Assembly (NCBI GenBank): GCA_025363455.1
Contig: JANYDW010000017.1
Location: 1-57,295, forward strand
Length of the DNA stretch: 57,295 bases
Origin: Oleiharenicola sp.
GTDB taxonomy: Bacteria; Verrucomicrobiota; Verrucomicrobiia; Opitutales; Opitutaceae
Direction: 5' to 3'
In this document: positions 1-9,507 of the stretch, piece after piece
Numbering within the stretch: the first letter of the stretch is position 1
Layout: each line of letters starts with the position of its first letter
Notes under the pieces: model-generated
Seen by the model: the letters and a program-made list of their open reading frames with translations, nothing else
What the model was told of the DNA's origin: nothing
Database searches by the model: none
Translations under genes and position numbers: made by a program

Positions 1-2
1 GG

Positions 3-341
3 GGCACGGGTTCGCCGAAGCGCGAATTCCTGCACGTGGACGAGCTGGCCGACGCTTGCGCGTTTCTGCTCCGGCAGGCAAATCCTCCCGATTTGATCAA
101 CATCGGCTTGGGCACGGATGTGACGATCAAGGAACTCACCGAGCTGGTCGCCCAGGTCGTCGGTTTCAAGGGTCGCATCACGTGGGACGCGACCAAACCC
201 GACGGCACGCCCCGCAAGTTGCTGGATGTTTCCCGGCTTACGGCTCTGGGCTGGAAGGCCCGCATCGAATTGCGTGAGGGGGTGGAAAAAACCTACGCTT
301 CTTTCCTGGCCGAGCAGGCCTCCGGTAGGCTGCGGGGCTGA
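3..341 (+). CDS. fcl: GDP-L-fucose synthase, C-terminal part (cut by window edge)
   Basis: The frame is open from the window edge, so only about 112 C-terminal residues are visible. They contain GTGSPKREFLHVDELADA, which matches the substrate-binding stretch conserved in GDP-fucose synthases, followed by an NIG..T.VTIKEL segment and the typical C-terminal PRKLLDVSRLTALGW. The family is an NADPH-dependent SDR epimerase/reductase that converts GDP-4-keto-6-deoxymannose to GDP-L-fucose for surface polysaccharide in the cytoplasm. An internal GTG at 36 is not the true start, because the homologous sequence continues upstream of it. A related epimerase with another substrate cannot be excluded from the C-terminus alone. 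Confidence 0.8.
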   Translation, partial: GTGSPKREFLHVDELADACAFLLRQANPPDLINIGLGTDVTIKELTELVAQVVGFKGRITWDATKPDGTPRKLLDVSRLTALGWKARIELREGVEKTYASFLAEQASGRLRG

Positions 342-387
342 ATTTACCATAGCGGCGCTCCAGTGGCTCGTCAGGCAACCTCGTTTT

Positions 388-476
388 AGATTGCAGGAGC
401 CTGTTTACAGGCGATTCGAGACTCTCGCCGACTGACAACGTCGGGCATCGCTTGTAAACAAGCTCCTACAATCTGA
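388..476. repeat. REP-like hairpin (GGAGCCTG type)
   Basis: Two inverted arms, GCAGGAGCCTGTTTACAGGC near 393 and the complementary CTTGTAAACAAGCTCCTAC ending at 470, enclose a loop of about 40 bases. It is a diverged member of the repeat family also seen at 7471, 20396, 22701, 34864 and 46912. The rest of the 270-base gap to the next gene (342-611) shows nothing else recognisable. Confidence 0.8.
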
Positions 477-611
477 GCCTTGTAGGAAATATTCCGCCAA
501 CCCCTTCGGAATCACCCGCCTTGGTCCAAGGCGTTGACGTTGGCTGATTGCGTGTCCAGCCTCGCCAGTGTTGGCCAGTCATATCCGCACAGCATACAAC
601 CCCTCCCACCC

Positions 612-992
612 ATGTCCACCACACCCGAGACCCCGGCTCCGGCCGCAATTGCGAAGGAAGACAGCACGGTCGCCCTTCTCGCCTACATCACCATCATCGG
701 ATTCATCATCGCGATTGTCATGCACAGCAGCAAGAAGACGGCCTTGGGGGCCTTTCACCTCCGCCAGATGCTTGGGCTGATTGTCACCGGCTTTGTGATT
801 TGGATACCCTGCGCGATCATCTCGATGATTCCGATGGTCAACCTGGTCATGATCCTGCTGGGACCCGCCATCTTGATCGGAATGTTCGTGTTCTGGGTGA
901 TGGGCTTCATTGCCGCGATTAACGGCCAGCAGAAGCCGGTGCCACTCGTCGGTGAGCACTACCAGAAGTGGTTCGCCAACGCTTTTAACTGA
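612..992 (+). CDS. DUF4870-type small membrane protein
   Basis: A 126-residue protein. After a polar, Ala/Pro-rich N-terminus (about 1-22) come three hydrophobic segments, roughly residues 23-40, 55-78 and 82-105, with the sequence HSSKKTALGAFHLRQMLGL between the first two. The pattern of a short protein with an internal FHLRQ motif is that of the DUF4870/Tic20-like family of unknown function. The ATG at 612 is chosen because it directly precedes the conserved part; an open frame upstream from 534 has no such character. It stands alone between a REP hairpin and prfB. Confidence 0.6.
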   Translation: MSTTPETPAPAAIAKEDSTVALLAYITIIGFIIAIVMHSSKKTALGAFHLRQMLGLIVTGFVIWIPCAIISMIPMVNLVMILLGPAILIGMFVFWVMGFIAAINGQQKPVPLVGEHYQKWFANAFN

Positions 993-1116
993 GCCTGGTT
1001 GGACCGGGCGGATTATCGCCAATCCGCCGCGGCGCGTCAGGGATAACGCGCACTCGCAGTTCCGCCGCGGACTTTCCGCTTGCGGCGGGGGCGATGCTGC
1101 CAAGGGTGGGGCGTCC

Positions 1117-2260
<1,144 letters not shown>

Positions 2261-2265
2261 CAAGG

Positions 2266-2372
2266 GAAGGACTGAATGGCTGAAAGACTGAAGGGCTGAA
2301 CCGGTTGCGGCCCTTTCCTCAAGCAGAGAGCGCTCGCAAATTCAGCCTTTCAGCTTTTCAGTCCTTCAGCCA
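2266..2372. repeat. Word-repeat hairpin, period 8
   Basis: The left arm (2266-2297) is four 8-mers of the type GAAGGACT/GAATGGCT. The right arm (2341-2372) is four 8-mers of the type TTCAGCCT/TTCAGTCC, which are complementary to the left words. About 43 bases lie between them. It fills the gap between prfB and the next gene on the same strand and ends 10 bases before its start codon. The same 8-mer words recur upstream of dnaX at 44681. Confidence 0.85.
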
Positions 2373-2382
2373 TTTGCCCGCC

Positions 2383-3801
2383 ATGCCCGACCTCACTCAC
2401 GAACAACTTACGGCGGCCTTTGCGGCCCAGTCGCTGTTCGAGGACAAGACCTGGCAGCTCTCGCCGCAGGCTTGGCCGCTGACCCCGGCGCAGGTGACCG
2501 AGCTGGAACAGATCGGCGCGGCCTGCCTGGAGTTTCACCAGGCGCTTGAGACCCTGTACCTGCGTTCGGTGGCCGGGAAAAACCTGCTCCGCAACAAGCC
2601 GCTGCTGGCGCCATGGGTGGCCGACTATCTGGATCGGGGCAAGCCGGCGGGCCTCATCGCCCATGCGCGGGATCCAAAGAACCGCGGGGCTTTCCCCACT
2701 GTGCTGCGGCCTGATCTTCTGCTCACGGAAGGCGGTTTTGCCCTGACGGAACTGGATTCGGTGCCCGGCGGCATCGGGCTGACGGGATTTCTGAACCGGC
2801 TATATGCCGGTGCCAACGACCAGACGGTGTTGGGTCATGACGGGGCAATGGTGGACAATTTTCATGCCTCCCTGGCGGCGCTTCGTCCGGAGCTGCGGAA
2901 CCCGCTCATTGCGATCCTCGTCAGCGACGAGGCTGCGACCTACCGGCCCGAGATGCAGTGGCTGGCTGAACAGCTCCAGCGGGCGGGCCGCCGGGTCTTT
3001 TGCATGAAACCGGAGGATGTGTTTCCACTGGGGAGCGAACTCTTCTTCGATGTCGAGGGCACGCCCGAGAAAATCGACATCATCTACCGCTTCTTCGAGC
3101 TGTTCGATTGGGCCAACGTCAAGGTGGGCCGGGAAATTCTGGAGGCGTGGGCGGGCGGCACCGTGACAATCGCGCCGCCGATGCGGCATTTCCAGGAGGA
3201 GAAATTGACGCTGGCGCTCTTTCACCACCACCTCTTGCACGAGTTCTGGGCCGAGTCGCTCGGCGGGCGCACCCTGAAACTGCTGCAGCGGCTTATCCCC
3301 AAGTCTTGGGTCATGGACCCGGCGCCGCTGCCGCCCGGGGCCGTGATCGAGGGCCCGCCGGCCGGCGGGCGCATGCTTAACGATTGGCGTGACCTGGCCG
3401 CGGCCTCGCAGAAAGAACGCGACCTCATCATCAAGATTTCCGGTTTCCATGAGACGGCGTGGGGCGCCCGCAGCGTGTTGCTGGGTAGCGACTGTTCTCG
3501 CGAAGAGTGGCAGCAGGGCGTCGAGCAAGCCCTGCGGCTGGCGCCGGCCAACCTGCATGTGCTGCAGGAATACCGGAAACCGAAAAAAGTGACGCACCCG
3601 CTTTACCGCAGCGAGGGAGGAGGGACGCCCGCTTCCCGCGAAGAATCGGGGCGGTTGCGACTGTGCCCCTACTACTTCGTGGTCGGTGGCCAAGCGCGGT
3701 TGTCCGGTGCGCTCGCTACATTTTGTCCCCCCGACAAAAAAATCATCCACGGCATGACCGATGCAGCCTTGCTCCCGTGCAGGGTTTTACCCTTAAGTTG
3801 A
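2383..3801 (+). CDS. Uncharacterised protein, ATP-grasp-like
   Basis: A 472-residue soluble protein with no signal peptide or membrane segment. I do not recognise a named family with certainty. Motif-like stretches are LTELDSVPGGIGLTGF (about 122-137), KISGFHETAWGARSVL (about 349-364) and VLQEYRKPKK (about 394-403), then RLRLCPYYFVVGG with a closing IIHGMTDAAL. The Lys/Glu-rich spacing, glycine loops and the late LQEY...RLCPYYF block suggest an ATP-grasp-type ligase fold like glutathionylspermidine-synthase relatives (inference). ATG 2383 is chosen as the first start after the preceding repeat. It may be co-transcribed with the gene 3 bases downstream. Confidence 0.55.
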   Translation: MPDLTHEQLTAAFAAQSLFEDKTWQLSPQAWPLTPAQVTELEQIGAACLEFHQALETLYLRSVAGKNLLRNKPLLAPWVADYLDRGKPAGLIAHARDPKNRGAFPTVLRPDLLLTEGGFALTELDSVPGGIGLTGFLNRLYAGANDQTVLGHDGAMVDNFHASLAALRPELRNPLIAILVSDEAATYRPEMQWLAEQLQRAGRRVFCMKPEDVFPLGSELFFDVEGTPEKIDIIYRFFELFDWANVKVGREILEAWAGGTVTIAPPMRHFQEEKLTLALFHHHLLHEFWAESLGGRTLKLLQRLIPKSWVMDPAPLPPGAVIEGPPAGGRMLNDWRDLAAASQKERDLIIKISGFHETAWGARSVLLGSDCSREEWQQGVEQALRLAPANLHVLQEYRKPKKVTHPLYRSEGGGTPASREESGRLRLCPYYFVVGGQARLSGALATFCPPDKKIIHGMTDAALLPCRVLPLS

Positions 3802-3804
3802 GGC

Positions 3805-6800
3805 GTGCGCCTCTTCGCCCCGATCCCCCGGATTAATTATTTCTGCAGGGTCGGTTTGCTGCTCGCCGGGCTCCTAGCTCTTACCCGAATCGGCTGGACG
3901 CAGACTGCCCCCGACCTGGAATCAATCCGCACTCGGGCAACCTCGGGCGACGCCGAGGCGCAGAACGCGCTGGGCAATGCCTATACCAACGGAGTGTCCG
4001 GACAGAATCCAGACCTGGGGGAGGCCTTGAAATGGTATCAGCAGGCCGGAGACAAGGGCTATGCTCCGGCCCAGTTCAACCTTGGCCTGGTTTACGAGCT
4101 CGGCCGCGGGCCGGCGGTGGACGAACAGCGGGCCTTTCACTATTACCTGAAGTCGGCCGAACAGGGTTTTGCCCCGGCCCAGTTCAACGTCGGCAACATG
4201 TATGCGTCCGGCCGCGGGGTCGGGCAGGATTATTTTGAGGCCAATCTCTGGTACAAGCAGGCGGCGGACAGCGGCCTGGTCGAGGCGCAATACAACCTGG
4301 GGCTCGCCTACGAATCCGGCCGGGGCATGAAGAAAGATGACGCGCTGGCGGCCCGTTGGTACAAACAGGCCGCTGACCGCGGTTATCCGCGGGCACAATA
4401 CAATCTGGGATTGCTGCTGGAGGATGGGCGCGGTGTGACCAAGGACGCCGCCGCTGCCGTTGCCCTTTACCGGTTGGCCGCCGAGCAGGGGCTCGCTCCG
4501 GCCCAAAAAAACTTCGGGCTCGCTCTGGCGGAAGGTCGCCCTGGCTTGGAGCGCGATCCCGTGCAGGCCTTTGTTTGGTTGAACCGCGCCGTGAAGAACG
4601 GCGCCAGTCCGGACGCGCGTGATGCCTTGGCCAAGACCCTGACGAGCGAGCAATTATCCGCCGCCAACCAGTTGCTGGGCGCTGCCCAGGCCGCCGGTCC
4701 CGCGCCGGGACAGGCGACTGCGTCTGATAACTCTTCGGCCAGGCTGGTCGAGCAACTCCGGGAGCAAAGCCGGCGGTTGTCCGGTCAGGTACAATCGCTG
4801 AGCACGGAGAAGGAGGCGATGGAGCGGCAGGGTGCAATCCAGGCGGCCCAGATCAAGGATCTCCAGCAGGATTTGCAGCAGGCCAAGGGTGCGTCACCCG
4901 CGTCCTCGGCGGCTCCAGCGGGGGAAGCCTCCCGTTACCAGAGCGAAATCGCCGCACTTAACTCGAAACTGGCGCAGGCCGTCGCCGCCTTCAAGAAGGC
5001 CGAAGAATCCCAGACCCAGCTCACCGAGGCGAACCAGCGGTTGCAGCAGGAGAAGGCGAGTCTTGCCGCCGCGGAACCGGACAAGGTGGCCCCCGACACC
5101 GCCAAGCAATCCTCGATCATCGCCAGCCTGCAGCGCGACAATGCACGGTTGAATGACGAGGTGAAGCGCTCCACCCGCGAACTGCTTTCCTTGAACCAGC
5201 AACTGCGGACGCTGCGGAGTCAGCCGGCCAAACCTGCGGTAGCCGAAACCGATGAAGCGGCGGCCGGGCAGATGGCGGTTTTGACCGCCAAGGCCGAGCA
5301 GGCCGGCCGGTGGGAGGCGGAAAATCAGCGGCTGCAGCAGCAGCTCACGACCCTGCAGGGCGAGAAAGCCGAACTGGAAAAATGGTCGGCTTCACTGGAA
5401 AAGACCCTTAACGAAAAAACCGCCGGCCGGGTGGCGCCGGAAGCCGGCGCCGATGATTTGCGCCGAAAACTGGCGAAGACGAGCCAGCAACTGCAGGAGC
5501 GCGAGCAGACCCTGGCCCGGCAAACCGAAGCCGCGACCGGTCTCTTCAGTGAAAACAAAGACCTCAAGGAACGGCTCGCCCGCGCCGAGGACCAGCTGAA
5601 ATCCGCCGCGCCGGTCAAGGTGGACACGGGGGAGGCGGACAAACTCCGGCAGCAATTGCTCGCCGCCAACCAGGCCTTGGAGAAGAGCACGACGGCCGTG
5701 GCGGAGCTCACCGCGGCCAACCAGGATCTTGAAGGAAAGCTCGGGACCGCCGGCCGCGGCACCGCCGACGCGGAAGGCCTGCGCAAGGAACTGGCCGCGG
5801 CTCGGCGCGAACTGGCGGACCTCGCCGCATTGCGCGACGCTAATACCCGCTTGAGGCAGGAGGTCGCCCTGGCCGCGAGTGCGCACGCCAAAACCGAGCA
5901 GGCCGGTCAGGACAGCGCCCAGCTAATGGCCTCCCTGAACCGCAGCCGCCAGGAATTGGAGCAGTCTCAGGCCCGGGTCAACGAGCTGGAGAAGCAGCTG
6001 GCCGATGCCCTGACCGTCCGCACCCGAGGCGGGGATGCGAGCCAGAAGTCGCTGGCCGACCTGGCCGAGGCGAACCGCACGGTGGAAAAATTGACGTCCA
6101 CGGTAGCTGAGTTGACCACCGCGAACGAAAAACTGGAGAAGGACCTGGACAATGCCCAGAAGTCCACTGCCGCCGCGCTGGCGGCCCAATCGCAGGCCGT
6201 CTCCGCCGCGAGTCCCGACGCCTTTCAGAGTGAGATCAGCACGCTCAACGCCCGCGTGAAACAGCTCGAATCGCAGGTGGAGGAGGAACGCACCAGCGCG
6301 GCCAAGGAGGTCACAACGCTTGCCGCCCAGATGCAGCGCTTGCGCGAAACCAACAAGTCCCTGACTGACGCCAATCGCGCGCTGCTTTCGGCCAAGGAAA
6401 ACGACACGGCGGCCACGCATGACGACCTCGAGCAATTGCAAGGCCGGGTCCGTGACCTGACCACCACCAACGAAGGACTGCGCCGGGCCGGACAGAAACA
6501 GTCGGACGCACAACGCACTCTCGCCGCCGAGCGAGACAGCCTCCAGTCCCAACTGGTGGACGCGCGCAAGCTGGCGACGGTCCTGCCGGGCCTGACCGAC
6601 GCGAAGGCGGCGCTGACGGAGCGGCTGGAGGCGGTGGGCGCACAGCTGGTCAAGTTGCAGCAGGACCAGGAGGGCCTGCAGAAGACCAACACCGATCTTG
6701 TGCGTCAACTGGCCGACAACCGGCAGGCGGCCGAAAAGGTCCACACCGAGTTGGACGTTATGACGAGCCGGGCGGCGGAGGCGGAAAAAGCCGCCGAAAC

Positions 6801-7422
6801 GCACACGACGTCCGTGGCCGAAATTACGCAGGCGAATGCCAAGCTTGAACAACAGCAGGAGGACATGCGACGGTTGGTTGAATCTTACCGGGCGGATATC
6901 ACCCGTTTGACCCAGGCCGTGCGGTCCGCCGAGCAACAGAAGGCCGACACCGAACGCAGCGGTCAGCAGAATGTCGATGCCGTCACGACCCAGATGAGCC
7001 AGTTGCGTCGTGAGGTGGAGGCGGCGCGCTCCGGGCAGGCCCGGCTTGCCGAGAATTCCGCGGCCCAGGACCGCGACCGTGTGGCAGTCATCTCCCAGCT
7101 CCGGACGGAAAATGGCTCACTGGCCGCGCGGCTCAATCAAGCGCAAAGCACACTGGATCAGATAGCGGCCGCCGCCAGGCTGGGCACGCCGGCATCCGTG
7201 ATTGCCTCGGGTGGTCCAGCACCGGTCAGGCCCGCGGTCCCGGTCGTCTCCACCGCGGCGGAAACCCGCTTTCATACCGTGGTCGAGGGCGACTCGCTGT
7301 CGCGTATTAGCATGCGATATTACGGGACCGCGAATCGCTGGCAGGAAATATTCCAAGCCAATCGCGACGTGCTGCAGGGCTCCAGTGCGCTGCGCGTCGG
7401 GATGCAGCTGCGGATACCGTGA
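3805..7422 (+). CDS. Large secreted Sel1-repeat / coiled-coil / LysM protein
   Basis: 1205 residues. A hydrophobic signal segment (about 14-28) ends near WTQTAPD. Residues about 37-290 are six to seven Sel1-type repeats of about 36 residues (A.AQYNLGLAYE.GRG pattern). From about 315 to 1110 the protein is almost entirely Ala/Glu/Gln/Lys-rich heptad-like coiled coil. The last 50 residues are a LysM domain (HTVVEGDSLSRISMRYYG to GMQLRIP), so the C-terminus probably binds peptidoglycan. This suggests a periplasmic scaffold anchored to the wall through LysM, with Sel1 repeats for protein contacts (inference). The start is a GTG three bases after the previous stop. Dense antisense frames over the gene are by-products of its biased codons. 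Confidence 0.85.
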   Translation: MRLFAPIPRINYFCRVGLLLAGLLALTRIGWTQTAPDLESIRTRATSGDAEAQNALGNAYTNGVSGQNPDLGEALKWYQQAGDKGYAPAQFNLGLVYELGRGPAVDEQRAFHYYLKSAEQGFAPAQFNVGNMYASGRGVGQDYFEANLWYKQAADSGLVEAQYNLGLAYESGRGMKKDDALAARWYKQAADRGYPRAQYNLGLLLEDGRGVTKDAAAAVALYRLAAEQGLAPAQKNFGLALAEGRPGLERDPVQAFVWLNRAVKNGASPDARDALAKTLTSEQLSAANQLLGAAQAAGPAPGQATASDNSSARLVEQLREQSRRLSGQVQSLSTEKEAMERQGAIQAAQIKDLQQDLQQAKGASPASSAAPAGEASRYQSEIAALNSKLAQAVAAFKKAEESQTQLTEANQRLQQEKASLAAAEPDKVAPDTAKQSSIIASLQRDNARLNDEVKRSTRELLSLNQQLRTLRSQPAKPAVAETDEAAAGQMAVLTAKAEQAGRWEAENQRLQQQLTTLQGEKAELEKWSASLEKTLNEKTAGRVAPEAGADDLRRKLAKTSQQLQEREQTLARQTEAATGLFSENKDLKERLARAEDQLKSAAPVKVDTGEADKLRQQLLAANQALEKSTTAVAELTAANQDLEGKLGTAGRGTADAEGLRKELAAARRELADLAALRDANTRLRQEVALAASAHAKTEQAGQDSAQLMASLNRSRQELEQSQARVNELEKQLADALTVRTRGGDASQKSLADLAEANRTVEKLTSTVAELTTANEKLEKDLDNAQKSTAAALAAQSQAVSAASPDAFQSEISTLNARVKQLESQVEEERTSAAKEVTTLAAQMQRLRETNKSLTDANRALLSAKENDTAATHDDLEQLQGRVRDLTTTNEGLRRAGQKQSDAQRTLAAERDSLQSQLVDARKLATVLPGLTDAKAALTERLEAVGAQLVKLQQDQEGLQKTNTDLVRQLADNRQAAEKVHTELDVMTSRAAEAEKAAETHTTSVAEITQANAKLEQQQEDMRRLVESYRADITRLTQAVRSAEQQKADTERSGQQNVDAVTTQMSQLRREVEAARSGQARLAENSAAQDRDRVAVISQLRTENGSLAARLNQAQSTLDQIAAAARLGTPASVIASGGPAPVRPAVPVVSTAAETRFHTVVEGDSLSRISMRYYGTANRWQEIFQANRDVLQGSSALRVGMQLRIP

Positions 7423-7470
7423 GGGTAGGGCGCGGACTCCGTTCCGCGCTGTTACTGCTGCGGGCCTTGG

Positions 7471-7571
7471 TGTAGGAGCCTGCTTGCAGGCGATTCAGCG
7501 TTAGTCTTTCGGCGGGCGTGCCGGATCGCCTGCAAGCAGGCTCCTACTAGCCGGAGCAAGCTCCGGGGCAT
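7471..7571. repeat. REP-like hairpin plus adjacent small palindrome
   Basis: Near-perfect inverted arms, TGTAGGAGCCTGCTTGCAGG from 7471 and its complement ending at 7547, are separated by about 35 bases. A further short palindrome, CCGGAGCAAGCTCCGG, follows at 7552-7567. This is the best-preserved GGAGCCTGCTTGCAGG-type copy in the window. It lies 3' of the LysM protein gene. Confidence 0.85.
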
Positions 7572-7587
7572 TGAATCCAAAGGTAAT

Positions 7588-7616
7588 AAAAAAGGGCACG
7601 CAATTACGCGTGCCCC
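7588..7616 (-). terminator. Rho-independent terminator of the small gene at 7638-7895
   Basis: On the minus strand a GC-rich stem (GGGGCACGCG / CGTGCCC, 7594-7616) is followed by a run of T (complement of AAAAAA at 7588-7593). It lies 21 bases beyond the stop codon. Confidence 0.8.
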
Positions 7617-7637
7617 GAAGTGATCTCTCCTAATGAC

Positions 7638-7895
7638 TCACGCGAAAGCCGTCGCCTGTTCCGTGACCGGTAGCTCGATCGGGTTCTGCTTGGCCAGCAG
7701 GCTGAAGAAGTTGTCGCGGCGCTCGCGGGCGACACGGACGTCCTTGGTGCCGAGGGAGCGTCGGATGCGCTCCTTGGTGAAGGCCGTCGGATAGACGGTG
7801 TAGTGGAGAAACCACGTTCCGTTGTTGTTCCACAGATGGTGGTTGGGGTTCGATTCGCTGATGCGAAGCGCGGCGAGGGTGATGAGATTTGACAT
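7638..7895 (-). CDS. Small integrase-arm-like protein (DUF6538-like), function unknown
   Basis: 85 residues. The central part, NGTWFLHYTVYPTAFTKER followed by IRRSLGTKDVRVARERRDNF, resembles the short arm-type DNA-binding domain found at the N-terminus of phage-type tyrosine recombinases (G.W....P......R.SLGTKD...A..RR). Here it stands alone with no core-binding or catalytic domain and no remnant of one nearby. It has its own terminator on each side and an inverted repeat over its start codon (7895-7937). It could be a small DNA-binding regulator or a domesticated recombinase fragment. The domain assignment is by motif similarity only. Confidence 0.6.
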   Translation of the reverse strand: MSNLITLAALRISESNPNHHLWNNNGTWFLHYTVYPTAFTKERIRRSLGTKDVRVARERRDNFFSLLAKQNPIELPVTEQATAFA

Positions 7896-7937
7896 GATGC
7901 GTGAGCGGTTGGTTTTTAATTAATCGTTCGCGCATCA
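7895..7937. promoter_or_regulatory. Inverted repeat over the start of the small gene (possible operator)
   Basis: TGATGCGTGAGCG (7895-7907) and CGTTCGCGCATCA (7925-7937) are inverted copies with a single difference, separated by 17 AT-rich bases. The left arm touches the start codon of the minus-strand gene. It could be an operator for autoregulation or a structured 5' leader. Confidence 0.5.
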
Positions 7938-7950
7938 GGGTTTCCTGAAA

Positions 7951-7989
7951 ACGAAAAGCCGCCTGAGGACATCAGGCGGCTTTTTCGCT
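7951..7989 (+). terminator. Strong bidirectional terminator
   Basis: A 10-pair stem (AGCCGCCTGA / TCAGGCGGCT) has AAAA on its left and TTTTT on its right. The longer T-run is on the + strand. No + strand gene lies close to its left, so it may isolate the small gene or end an unannotated short transcript. Confidence 0.7.
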
Positions 7990-8233
7990 TTTTTGGAGGA
8001 GTTTTTTGTTAGAGGGTTTTACCCCTCTCACATCCGGGTGACTTGCGTCACTCGAAACCACCGTGATCACTCCTAGACCCGGTTGGCAGAACCGACTGTT
8101 GCCAGTCGATCCTTTCCTGATGCATCGCTGAAGTTGCTAACCCTAGCTCTTGAGTCCAGAACTTTTTTAAGAAATCTTCGTAGTGACCTTAACCAGTCAA
8201 TAAAAGCCTACGCATCAAAAGAATGCCCGGCGA
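7990..8233. other. AT-richer gap with no recognised gene
   Basis: About 240 bases of clearly lower GC content than the surroundings. It contains small palindromes, such as AGAGGGTTTTACCCCTCT near 8013 and GTGACTTGCGTCAC near 8038. No convincing reading frame, RNA gene or riboswitch was recognised. Confidence 0.4.
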
Positions 8234-9277
8234 TTATTTCCGGTCGCCGGCAGCGGCATGTGAGTCCGTATAGTGTTCCTGCAGGAGGTCGCGGGCAAAA
8301 TCCCCGTTGAACACCCGCCATACGGTATGAATGTGGTTGGCGTTGTTTTGGGTGTTGTCGTATTCGATCACAAAGTCGGGGCTCTGGATGCGATAGTAGT
8401 GGCCCTCGGTGGGTTTGACGCTGCCGGCCCAGGCAAAACTGAGCCGGCTCCAGCCGGTGTCCGCGATTTTCTTCAATTCCCCGTCCGCGACCTCGGTGCG
8501 CAGCCGATTGGCGTACACAGCCACCAAGGCTTTGAATTGGGTCTGTTGGCCAGCAGTCATGTCCGCATAGCCGAGGCCGGGCGGTTGCTGCGGCTTGGCG
8601 ACATTGTCATTGCGGGTGAGGATGTCGCCCGGCGCAGTGGCGGAGACGATGGCCTTGGCGCGCTGTTCGTCGCTGCACGAGAGTACGAGTGCCCGGCCGA
8701 GATCTTCCTCGACGGCCAAAACCCGGCTGCCGTGTTGCGGTCCGGCGATCCGGACCTCGCCGGGATTGGCGCCGACGAAGTTGGGCGTCGCGACGATCCG
8801 CTGGCCGTCAACAAGGGTGAAATTGACCGACAGGTGGTGGCCTTCTACTCGCCACCCCCAAGTGCTGCTGGTACCGGGCCCGCCGAAAACCGTGAAATAA
8901 TAAAGCGTCTCATCGCGATGGGGCGCGTGTTCGATCTCGAAGAGCACTCGCTCGAGGGCCATCACCATGTCGGCCTGCTCGAGGCCGCGGTGGCTAAGCC
9001 CGGCAGCAAGTAGCGTGCGGGCCAGCAGCCGCTGAGGTTCGGTCATGGCCTTGAAGGGCAGGCCCTGCCGGACGCGGGGAATGTAGTGCCAATTCTCGCG
9101 CTCCTTATCAGGGAAGGCAAAGACCGCTATCTTCAGCTGGTCCGCCGTGAGTGAGCTGGTCCAGGACCGGGCGGCGGCGGCCATTTCGGCGGCCGCTTCC
9201 TTGGTCGAGTGGGCGAATCCGATGAGCGGACACAGGGCAAGGGCGACGCACAGGGCCAGGCGGGGGTAGCGGGGCAT
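8234..9277 (-). CDS. Secreted DUF3500 family protein
   Basis: 347 residues with an N-terminal signal peptide (LALCVALALCPLIGFAHS, cleavage near residue 23). The block WHYIPRVRQGLPFKAM (about 63-78) with following residues, YYFTVFG, WGWRVEGHHLSVNFTLVDG and a late YYRIQSPDFVIEYDNTQN are characteristic of the DUF3500 family, whose function is unknown. The family is usually exported, often as a lipoprotein; no lipobox cysteine is seen here. It stands alone. Downstream lies the AT-rich gap, upstream a long palindromic repeat. Confidence 0.78.
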   Translation of the reverse strand: MPRYPRLALCVALALCPLIGFAHSTKEAAAEMAAAARSWTSSLTADQLKIAVFAFPDKERENWHYIPRVRQGLPFKAMTEPQRLLARTLLAAGLSHRGLEQADMVMALERVLFEIEHAPHRDETLYYFTVFGGPGTSSTWGWRVEGHHLSVNFTLVDGQRIVATPNFVGANPGEVRIAGPQHGSRVLAVEEDLGRALVLSCSDEQRAKAIVSATAPGDILTRNDNVAKPQQPPGLGYADMTAGQQTQFKALVAVYANRLRTEVADGELKKIADTGWSRLSFAWAGSVKPTEGHYYRIQSPDFVIEYDNTQNNANHIHTVWRVFNGDFARDLLQEHYTDSHAAAGDRK

Positions 9278-9378
9278 CTGAACTGGCTATGCAGAAAGTC
9301 CGGATAGGCAAGAACACCTCCGTTTTGGCGACCGGGCCATGCCGCGGTGCTAATCTACTTCGTTACGCTGCTCGTGCC

Positions 9379-9487
9379 CGACACACCCCGCCCGACGGGC
9401 ACCCCTCTCCAGAGGGGATCCAAGACAGCACGCCTCGGTTTGGGTCCCCTCTTTGAGAGGGGTGGCGCACCGCGCCGGGGTGTGTTG
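9379..9487. repeat. About 110-base palindromic repeat (CACACCCC family), copy 1
   Basis: Outer arms CGACACACCCCG and CGCCGGGGTGTGTTG, plus an inner pair ACCCCTCTCCAGAGGGGA and TCCCCTCTTTGAGAGGGGT, make a long imperfect hairpin. A second copy with the same architecture lies at 54272-54375. Confidence 0.8.
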
Positions 9488-9507
9488 ATGAACGAAACGG
9501 TGTAGCG

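Noticed and set aside
5923..6936. 337-codon minus-strand frame inside the LysM protein gene
   Set aside because: Antisense of the coiled-coil region; Gly/Leu/Arg-rich with no family features.
8000..8230. tRNA or riboswitch in the AT-rich gap
   Set aside because: Small palindromes exist but no cloverleaf, no CCA/T-arm consensus, and no known aptamer core was recognised.
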